A stretch of DNA of 5,211 nt from Bacteroidales bacterium (lineage in GTDB: Bacteria; Bacteroidota; Bacteroidia; Bacteroidales; UBA7960). The stretch lies in contig SLNU01000263.1 in assembly GCA_007132865.1 (NCBI GenBank), forward strand, positions 1 to 5,211, written 5' to 3'. The notes beneath the pieces are model-generated. The model had not been told where the DNA came from. It was given only the letters and a program-made list of their open reading frames with translations, and did not search any database. Made by a program: the position numbers and the translations under genes. This document shows positions 1-5,211 of the stretch, one piece after another. Every line of letters begins with the position of its first letter. The stretch's first letter is position 1.

Positions 1-651
1 AAAAGTCCAGACTTGACCAACCAGTCCGCCAACAAGGGAGCCTCCAGACAAATCGCTCAAATTGTATGCGTTGTTAATTTCTGAAAAGTTTAATGCACCG
101 GATATTCCCCCAACGAGTTCATTTCCTTCAATGGTTCCGGAAACAAAACAATCATAGATCGCTGAGTAGGCCGCCTCACCAGTCAACCCACCTGCGAACA
201 TATCACCAACAATGGACACGTTTATGAGGCCCAAATTGCCGATGGTTGCCCCCACCACGTACCCAAACAAACTTACATCATCCTCTTCCGCCCTGTCAAC
301 ATGTAAGTTGCTGATGGTGTGCCCTCCCCCATCATAGGTTCCTGAAAAGGAAAAACCATCGTCTGCATTCCATAAACCCATCGGCATCCATCCTTTATCT
401 TCGAACCAACTGGCGGTTTCAGCTGCATCCAGGTCTTGTGTTTGAAGAAAAAACGCATCTGCAAAACCATTGCCACCCCTGGTTTCCACGGCAATCCAAT
501 ATAGGTTTGCCAGGGACTCAACCAAATACGGGGCATCGGCATCACCATCGCCTGCCGGCGCTACCGGGGTTATTGGATGAACCATTGAGAACAGGATCGT
601 GCTTTGTCCGACCATCAATAAAAGCACTAAGAAGAGGGTTTTTGTTTTCAT
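1..651 (-). CDS. Exported GLUG-repeat surface protein (C-terminus cut by window edge)
   Basis: The frame stays open from an ATG at 651-649 to the window edge, giving 217 residues with no stop. Residues 1-22 (MKTKTLFLVLLLMVGQ...) form a signal peptide with a short basic start and a long hydrophobic core. Residues about 40-90 match the usual lead-in of this family (DADAPYLVESLANLYWIA, then a stretch around FFLQTQDLDA). Residues 100-116 carry the FSGTYDGGGHTISNL motif that typically precedes GLUG repeats. From about 128 on there are glycine-rich repeats of roughly 25 residues: FAGGLTGE near 152, LVGGISGA near 179 and LVGGLVGQ near 207. GLUG repeats are known from large secreted adhesin-like or beta-helical proteins, and binding or adhesion at the cell surface is inferred from that. 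The start is supported by the signal peptide and by a promoter 28 bases upstream. There is no Shine-Dalgarno sequence, as is usual in Bacteroidota. The missing C-terminus may hold a sorting domain. Confidence 0.85.
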   Translation of the reverse strand, partial: MKTKTLFLVLLLMVGQSTILFSMVHPITPVAPAGDGDADAPYLVESLANLYWIAVETRGGNGFADAFFLQTQDLDAAETASWFEDKGWMPMGLWNADDGFSFSGTYDGGGHTISNLHVDRAEEDDVSLFGYVVGATIGNLGLINVSIVGDMFAGGLTGEAAYSAIYDCFVSGTIEGNELVGGISGALNFSEINNAYNLSDLSGGSLVGGLVGQVWTF

Positions 652-679
652 AATGTTTGCACGTATTAATACTTATTGG

Positions 680-710
680 CAATTATAGCCTTTATTTTGT
701 TAAAAACCAA
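680..710 (-). promoter_or_regulatory. Bacteroidota-type promoter for the GLUG-repeat gene
   Basis: Reading the minus strand, a TTG element (710-708) is followed after 20 bases by TATAATTG (687-680). The Bacteroidota sigma-ABfr consensus is a TTG-type -33 box and TAnnTTTG at -7 with about 19-21 bases between them. The -7 box here differs from that at one position. The box ends 28 bases before the ATG at 651, so the leader would be short. The spacing fits well, but this is a visual match only. Confidence 0.5.
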
Positions 711-805
711 CCTTCCTTTGGAAGACAGAATACCGGTTCCTTAAGAGACGTGTTTGAAAGAAAGGAGTCTGGTGGTTCAGAAAGGGCAAGAATTAACCAC
801 ACCTG

Positions 806-1893
806 TCAGGGAAGTGAAACACCTTGCTCCAGGAAAAAATAAACCTCAGCCACAGATTTATCAGAGCGGTCGGCATAAAAGTCTGACGGATGAAAAATCC
901 GGTAGTGCCCTCCATCCATAGGGTTCTCTGGCACCGCAAGGATCGGGAACACCTGGTCGGCCCGGTTGAACAATTCGCTGAAACTAAATATCGCCCTGTA
1001 CCCGTCGATCCCGGCAAAACAAACCAGACCGCCGCCGCTGTCACCTCTTCGGGCAGCACCTGCAGGCCATCCAGCACATCCGGACGCCTTGCCACGCCTT
1101 CGTGCAGCCTTGCCCCGCCTGCGGCTGACCAGTCCATGCCTTCGCGATCCGGGGCGCCGTCATAGACCACCCGGATATACTGACTGTGCATGGGCTCCAG
1201 GTCCCGATCAATCGGATAGCTCTTCTTGTCAAACGACCGCACCGTAATCCTTACCGGATTCTCCAATGTACGCCAGGCAAACAGATCCCCGGCCGACACC
1301 ACCTTCCACTTGTCCCCGACCGGGTAGCCCACCTCCTTCCTGTAGGGAACAATGGGTGCCACCTCGGTGGCGATCAGGACCTGGTGCGGATTGATGGTAT
1401 GGAAGATCTCCGACCAGCTGAACGCAACGGTTTCGCCCAGGTCGTTTTCTATGACCACATACAGGTCGATGGCCGGACGAAACTCCTCTGCATTCTTTTT
1501 CTCCTGGCTGAACGGATGCAGCAGGTCAAACAGGGAGTAACCCCGGTAGCGGTATGAGCCAATGAATTCGGTCCCAGTATCCCGGTAATAAAGGGCTTCC
1601 TTGATAAACACCTCCCTTTTGTAGTGGTTGTTCAGGTTCACCTTCCCGGGGCTTTTCACCTCCCCGGCCACCTCCAGCTCCCCCGACTCCAGGCTGATCT
1701 CATCGGTTTGGTGGTACAGGCTGTTCCCGTCCAGCGCCATGGCCTTGCTGGCCCCGGTAATCGCATCTGCCCAGGTATCCGGAATGAGATTGCAGGATCC
1801 GAGCGCAAGCAGGCAACCGCCAAGGATTAGTGCGCAGAGGGCGTGCGTTGCTGATCTGGCTTCCTGTCTGCTTTTGCGTGCGAATGCTGTCAT
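806..1893 (-). pseudogene. Frameshifted lipoprotein with two molybdopterin-oxidoreductase-like domains
   Basis: The start chosen is the ATG at 1893-1891; a GTG two codons upstream is less likely. Residues 1-34 form a lipoprotein signal ending in LLALGSC, so Cys34 would be lipidated and the protein anchored in a membrane. Residues about 70-220 resemble the oxidoreductase molybdopterin-binding domain: LEVAGEV at the start, YRYRGYSLFDLL, then ETVAFSWSEIF, and VGDKWKVVSAGDLFAW near the end. A second copy follows from about residue 240 (DVLDGLQVLPEEV). After the alanine codons at 1038-1030 the frame turns into nonsense. One frame over, the sequence resumes as GLVCFAGIDGYRAIFSFSEL, then ILAVPENPMDGGHYRIFHPS and AEVYFFLEQ, and stops at 808-806. 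One added G in the GCGGCGGCGG run joins the two halves into about 362 residues. I see no sulfite-oxidase-type catalytic cysteine motif, so cofactor binding is uncertain. The frameshift may be real or a sequencing error. Confidence 0.7.
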
Positions 1894-2241
1894 AAGCACA
1901 GATGCCGTCTTAAGCGCTACTTTTGTTATCTATTTCATACCGTCGGATGGTTTAGGTGTTTGCCATAGTGGTTCAAGCATTGCCCCGCCCGGACATGTCC
2001 GTTTGTGTTATGCGTATTTTACAACTTGCAAAAATGCAAAGAACTGCTGAATCATCCGACGAAAAACAACTGAAAACTCTGACCAGGGCAGCAAAGGCAT
2101 TTTGCAAAAATGGTACGGGAGCTGGAGGATGTCCATACGGGTTTGTAAAGAAAACTTGCCCGGGAAAACATCCTCCCCGCATTTAAGGCAGGAAGAGAAA
2201 ACAAGACAGCTGGTGAAAATGCATGATAAATTGTAAATTAA
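1894..2241. other. Gene-poor gap upstream of the lipoprotein gene
   Basis: I see no convincing gene here. The short open frames on both strands have low-complexity or cysteine-rich translations that resemble no family I know. The stretch must contain the promoter of the lipoprotein gene, but I found no TAnnTTTG box on the minus strand. The only structure noticed is an 11-base direct repeat, TTGCAAAAATG, at 2026-2036 and 2102-2112. Confidence 0.5.
2026..2112 (+). repeat. Pair of 11-base direct repeats TTGCAAAAATG
   Basis: TTGCAAAAATG occurs at 2026-2036 and again at 2102-2112, 76 bases apart, in the gene-poor gap. The role is unknown. An A-rich 11-mer can recur by chance in an AT-rich stretch. 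Confidence 0.4.
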
Positions 2242-2421
2242 CTCCCAGTTGACAACCGGGTATGGATGGCGGAAAACCTGAAATATTTGCCCAGCGTTGC
2301 CGGTCCTTCAACCGATTCACAAACTTTACCATATTATTACGTTTATGATTATGACGGCACGGATGTGTCCTCGGCAAACGCTACTGCCAACTATAAAACT
2401 TATGGTGTTGGGTTCAGCTAA
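2242..2421 (+). pseudogene. Fragment of a FISUMP (Fibrobacter major paralogous) domain protein
   Basis: The frame after the stop at 2239-2241 reads VWMAENLKYLPSV, then LPYYYVYDYDGTDVSSA and ANYKTYGV, and stops at 2419-2421. This is the N-terminal part of the FISUMP domain, found in many secreted Bacteroidota and Fibrobacter proteins. Full-length members continue after TYGV with a LYNW-type motif and well over 100 more residues. Here the match ends at about 2409 and the frame closes four codons later. Nothing upstream supplies the usual signal peptide or the preceding part of the domain, because stops lie at 2224, 2227 and 2239. An ATG at 2266 could start a 51-residue peptide, but it lies inside the conserved motif. 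It is best read as a remnant. FISUMP function is unknown beyond its association with exported proteins. Confidence 0.65.
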
Positions 2422-2425
2422 TTGA

Positions 2426-2614
2426 TTTGGCGTTGTCGCATACATTGCCATTTATGGGTTTGGCTATCTCGGGGAGTTTGGTGACTGGTGGAATGACAAG
2501 GAGGGTGAAGCCCCGTGTTTTGCCGGGACGGTAAGCATGGATATTTATGGGGGCGGGGTGGGATTGATCATAAACAGGCTTCCCCCCAGCCAACGACTTC
2601 GCATTCCACTTTTG
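2426..2614 (+). pseudogene. Possible C-terminal remnant of the same FISUMP protein
   Basis: In a frame shifted relative to the fragment before it, the segment after the stop at 2423-2425 reads YGFGYLGEFGDWWNDKEGE and then SMDIYGGGVGLIINRLP, with a stop at 2612-2614. FISUMP domains usually end with a phrase like YxGxxGxWWSSTE, then an RSM/YYxxGGV-type block, then GFSVRCxRD. The first two blocks resemble this in order and spacing. The final GFSVRC block is not clear. If the match is right, this piece and the one at 2242-2421 are the two ends of one gene whose middle is gone. The alternative is a chance open frame. The segment overlaps the non-homologous start of the hydrolase frame. Confidence 0.3.
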
Positions 2615-3877
2615 TAGATGGGGATGGTGTAATACGATGGACAAACGACAGCAGCGAAGTGCAGGGGTTTGGGATCAACTATTCCACCCCATTTGACCAT
2701 GCCTGCCTTACCCATCCCAGAGCAATCAGGGCGCAGGAAAACTACCTGTATCAGTTCCCGAACCACGTAAACCCCTATACCGGGGTGGCTTACAAGGATG
2801 ACCCCGATATTATAGCCTTTGAGGTTAGCAATGAACCCCACCATCAAGGCACAGTGGAAGAGGTGGTTTCGTTTATAAACCGAATGGTGGCGGCCATGCG
2901 ACGTACAGGCACCCCAATACCCATATTCTACAACATGAGCCACAGCATACACCGCTACAGGGCCTACCTGGAGGCCGATATACAGGGGGGCACTTTCCAG
3001 TGGTACCCCGCCATGGCGCGGAGTTTTCGTGAGTCCGGGATGCAGGTGGCCACACATTTCGATTACGATGCCATGTTCCTGGCCCCGTACAATACAAACT
3101 ACGGCACGCACTATATGAGCCTTCCCTATGCCCCGCAAAAGGCGCTCAGTTTGAAGATAGCAGGCGCAGTATTTCATGAAATACCGCGTTTTTCAAGTTT
3201 TGGCGATTACCCTCAAAACAATACTTTTGGCAATTTCAGGGTAGATTACGAAAATGACCTTGTAGAGATGGTTTCCCCAACACGTTTCTATTACTCCAAT
3301 CATACGGCTCCTTTGCCCCCGGCAGTGGAGCAATTGATGGAAATTGCAGGATACGGCAACTCTCCCCTGGTACAGTATGACGGCAAAGGGGCGTATTTCC
3401 TGGACCATCTGAAGGAGGGTGTGTGGCGCCTTGAAGTAATGCCCGACGCCCACTGGCTGGGTGAGCCCTATGCAAGGGTGAGCCCGGGCAGGCAAGTGGC
3501 CGCAGTGCATTATACCCGCAGTGAAATGACCATAAACCTCCCGGGGCTGGGCGTTGATTTTGCCAGCAGAGGAATCAACGAGGGGAATACCTTGCTACAG
3601 AATGCAAGCAACGGAACCTTTATCATCGAGCCGGGGGTCTATATTCTGCAGGCCCGTCAAAGCAGGGCACAGACCGATCCTGGCGGCTTTTTCAAAAACA
3701 TACGCCGTCGTACCCAGGCCCTACCCCGAATTCAATCCATGGTATGCCAATACCCACAACCATGGCCCCCTCAGGAAAAGAAACCTGGAAACCCTGCAGG
3801 TAACCCTTCTCCACCATGATTCCTACAACCAGGAGGATGGAGTAAGGTTTTACCTGGAGGAGATATGGCTGGAGTGA
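2515..3877 (+). pseudogene. Degraded GH5-like (clan GH-A) glycoside hydrolase
   Basis: The uninterrupted frame opens at a GTG at 2515 and runs to 3819 (434 residues), but recognisable family sequence starts only near 2605 (TFVDGDGVIRW). No signal peptide is visible. Recognised blocks are GFGINYSTPF, HVNPYTGVAYKDDPDIIAF, the acid/base motif VSNEPHH (Glu at 2833-2835), IFYNMSHSIH, GGTFQWYP, AMARSFRESG, YAPQKALSLKIAG, GNSPLVQYDGKGAYFLD and GVWRLEVMPDAHW. They match Bacteroidota proteins annotated as cellulase-family glycosylhydrolases. Two blocks normally present appear to be missing, with the frame kept: about 100 residues after PFDHA (junction near 2692-2710) and about 50 residues at QWYP/AMARSF (near 3001-3012). 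The second should contain the catalytic nucleophile. At the T5/A5 run 3688-3698 the frame shifts, and the C-terminus continues one frame over (TYAVVPRPYPEFNPWYANTH to YLEEIWLE) to the stop at 3875-3877. It ends nine bases from the convergent GH16 gene. The product is very probably inactive. Confidence 0.65.
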
Positions 3878-3886
3878 TCTTTTACT

Positions 3887-4975
3887 TTATTGTTTTATGA
3901 CCTTATAGGTTTGGTTGATGTTTGTCCCCTGTTGCCTTATCAGATAAGCACCCGGCACCCAATTTGACATATCAACCAAAGTGATTTCCGAATGGATCGT
4001 CATGGTTTTGATTACTTCTCCCTGCATGTTTACTATAAGAACTGTGCTGCCCAATGCATGGGGCGGACTTTTAATGCGGGTTACCGAATTTACCGGATTT
4101 GGAGCAATGGTCAGTTTGGTGTTTAATTCAGGCCCGGTAGCATCAACCATGCTTTCCTGATAAATGCGCACATAGTCTATTTCCATGGCGCTTTCGGTAA
4201 AGGCCGGGTCTATGCTTGGCAGTATGGCTACATTTAAAAGCAGATATTGTTCTTTATCAAAAGGCCATGTGCTTGCATCCCGGACTGCCGGGTTATACGT
4301 ATAGTGTACCACCCCGTCCACGCTAAAAACCATCCTGTCAGGATACCAGTCCAGGGCATATACATGAAATTCCGTGGAGGCAGTTGGAATGGTTTGGCCA
4401 CCGTGATTGACCGTTCCGCCAAAACTGGATGGGGTATGCATGGCACTTTGAATAAAATTTTGGTTGCTTCCCCAATGCTCCATAATGTCAATTTCACCAC
4501 ATGCAGGCCAATTGGTAGTCCCATAACCCTGGGTATACCAATAGGCGCCTTTTTCATTAATGTTTTTTCCCAGCATCCAAATGGCAGGCCAGGTTCCAAC
4601 ACCTGAAGGAAGTTTTGCCTTGACTTCAACACGCCCGTAGGTGAAGGCAAACTTCGAATTTAGCCGGGCTGAGGTATGCTGCTTCGTCACCCCCTGGTCG
4701 GTGTAGTTTTCTTGTTTTGCCACCAAATACATGATGCCGTTTTCAACATAAGTGTTTTCAATTCTGTCGGTGTAATGTTGAATTTCCCCATTAAACCAGT
4801 TGTTGCCGTTAGGCAAAAGGGTTTGGTGAAACCACTTTGAATTGTCTAAAGCCCCGTCTTCATCAAATTCATCATACCAAACCAATCTGTCGTAAACAGG
4901 GTCATTGGGCTCTCCCCGGACTTCTTCTGCAAATGATAACAGCAGAATAAGCGCGGTAATAAATATTTTTTGCAT
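3887..4975 (-). CDS. Secreted GH16 endo-beta-glucanase (laminarinase-like) with T9SS sorting domain
   Basis: This is a complete 362-residue gene. Residues 1 to about 21 (MQKIFITALILLLSFAEEVRG) are a signal peptide, and that supports the ATG at 4975. The GH16 domain spans about 28-273. LVWYDEFDEDG opens it, followed by NGEIQHYT (62-69), GRVEVKAKLPSG, TWPAIWMLG (128-136) and the catalytic signature GEIDIMEHWG. In that signature Glu161 is the nucleophile, Asp163 the assisting residue and Glu166 the acid/base. EIDYVRIYQ closes the fold. Family knowledge suggests hydrolysis of beta-1,3 or mixed-linkage glucans; the exact substrate is inferred. Residues about 285-362 form a type A T9SS C-terminal domain (LTIAPNPV, MQGEVI, PGAYLIRQQG, YKVIKQ), which directs export across the outer membrane and surface attachment or release. 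The LNVAILPSIDPAF loop replaces the glycine-rich loop of many laminarinases. The gene is divergent from the macro-domain gene. No terminator hairpin is evident. Confidence 0.93.
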   Translation of the reverse strand: MQKIFITALILLLSFAEEVRGEPNDPVYDRLVWYDEFDEDGALDNSKWFHQTLLPNGNNWFNGEIQHYTDRIENTYVENGIMYLVAKQENYTDQGVTKQHTSARLNSKFAFTYGRVEVKAKLPSGVGTWPAIWMLGKNINEKGAYWYTQGYGTTNWPACGEIDIMEHWGSNQNFIQSAMHTPSSFGGTVNHGGQTIPTASTEFHVYALDWYPDRMVFSVDGVVHYTYNPAVRDASTWPFDKEQYLLLNVAILPSIDPAFTESAMEIDYVRIYQESMVDATGPELNTKLTIAPNPVNSVTRIKSPPHALGSTVLIVNMQGEVIKTMTIHSEITLVDMSNWVPGAYLIRQQGTNINQTYKVIKQ

Positions 4976-5110
4976 ACTGTGAAAATTTAACCTTCATCGG
5001 TAATATAATTAAAAAAGGGTTAACCCCGGCAAACAAAAAAGTGCAGCACTAAGGATTACCCAGATGTTTTTTGATGCTATCTTTGATTACAACAATCTTG
5101 GAACGTTCAA
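4976..5110. promoter_or_regulatory. Divergent intergenic region between GH16 and macro-domain genes
   Basis: This 135-base AT-rich spacer must serve both genes. It contains a perfect 10-base palindrome, GGGTTAACCC, at 5017-5026, which could be an operator but could also be chance. I found no convincing -33/-7 pair for the GH16 direction. The plus-strand -7 box is listed separately. Confidence 0.4.
5078..5085 (+). promoter_or_regulatory. TAnnTTTG -7 box of the macro-domain gene
   Basis: TATCTTTG is an exact match to the Bacteroidota -7 consensus TAnnTTTG and ends 25 bases before the ATG at 5111. No TTG element is found at the expected distance upstream, so the promoter is supported by one box only. 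Confidence 0.4.
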
Positions 5111-5211
5111 ATGAAAGAAAGAATAGAGATTATCTCAGGGGATATTACTAAACTGGAGGTTGAGGCCATTGTCAACGCTGCCAACAACTCCTTACTCGGA
5201 GGTGGTGGTGT
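5111..5211 (+). CDS. Macro-domain protein (ADP-ribose-binding; N-terminal fragment)
   Basis: The first 33 complete codons of a gene that runs off the right edge. The sequence opens with a short strand ([17 protein letters not shown]), then [17 protein letters not shown]. The GDIT and NAANxxLLGGGGV motifs are the ADP-ribose-binding signature of macro domains of the YmdB/MacroD type. Many members remove acetyl from O-acetyl-ADP-ribose or ADP-ribose from proteins, and they are cytoplasmic; the same is inferred here. The catalytic region after the glycine loop lies outside the window. The start is fixed because the domain normally begins within a few residues of this point and a -7 promoter box lies just upstream. 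No Shine-Dalgarno sequence is visible. Confidence 0.9.
   Translation, partial: MKERIEIISGDITKLEVEAIVNAANNSLLGGGG

Noticed and set aside
772..800. Inverted repeat GTGGTT/AACCAC downstream of the lipoprotein gene as a terminator
   Set aside because: Only six base pairs around a 17-base loop, and no T-run follows on the minus strand.
657..842. A 61-residue plus-strand frame between the two minus-strand genes
   Set aside because: It overlaps the promoter of the GLUG gene and the end of the lipoprotein gene, and its translation resembles nothing known.
890..1557. Several plus-strand open frames opposite the lipoprotein gene
   Set aside because: They are proline- and arginine-rich antisense shadows of the GC-rich lipoprotein gene, with no recognisable domain.
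1956..2186. Small open frames of about 70 residues on both strands in the gene-poor gap
   Set aside because: No ribosome-binding or promoter signal and no recognisable sequence. They are compatible with chance.
2545..3177. A 210-residue open frame on the minus strand
   Set aside because: It lies antisense to the hydrolase, whose plus-strand translation has clear family motifs. The minus translation looks like no known protein.
4234..4650. Open frames of about 120-140 residues on both strands inside the GH16 gene
   Set aside because: They overlap the conserved catalytic region of GH16 in other frames and have no motif of their own.

Overview
The window looks like a piece of a Bacteroidota genome. 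Four independent signs agree. A secreted GH16 glucanase ends in a type IX secretion (T9SS) C-terminal sorting domain. There are GLUG-repeat and Fibrobacter-major-paralogous (FISUMP) surface-protein sequences. The TAnnTTTG type of -7 promoter box appears ahead of two genes. Start codons lack Shine-Dalgarno sequences. No rRNA, tRNA, CRISPR array or insertion sequence was seen.

Layout: (1) 1-651, minus: the N-terminal 217 residues of an exported GLUG-repeat protein that runs off the left edge, with a good Bacteroidota-type promoter just upstream. (2) 806-1893, minus: a lipoprotein with two tandem domains resembling the oxidoreductase molybdopterin-binding fold, broken by a one-base frameshift near 1028-1038. 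The uninterrupted frame hides the true C-terminus, which reads well in another frame and stops at 806. (3) 1894-2241: a gap of about 350 bases with no convincing gene. (4) 2242-2421, plus: a fragment of a FISUMP domain, followed at 2426-2614 in another frame by what may be its C-terminal end. (5) 2515-3877, plus: a degraded clan GH-A (GH5-like) glycoside hydrolase. It has no signal peptide, two apparent in-frame internal deletions and a frameshift near 3688-3698. (6) 3887-4975, minus: an intact GH16 endo-beta-glucanase/laminarinase-like enzyme, convergent with the broken hydrolase. (7) 5111-5211, plus: the first 33 codons of a macro-domain protein, divergent from the GH16 gene.

The intact genes do not form an obvious single pathway. 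The GH16 enzyme and the GH-A remnant suggest a polysaccharide-degrading lifestyle, with secretion across the outer membrane by T9SS. The most notable feature is damage concentrated in about 800-3900: a frameshifted lipoprotein, a FISUMP remnant missing its middle, and a hydrolase missing internal blocks. The genes on both sides look sound over the parts that can be seen. This may be real gene decay or an assembly artefact, and sequence alone cannot separate the two. I did not find convincing evidence of a new biological system.
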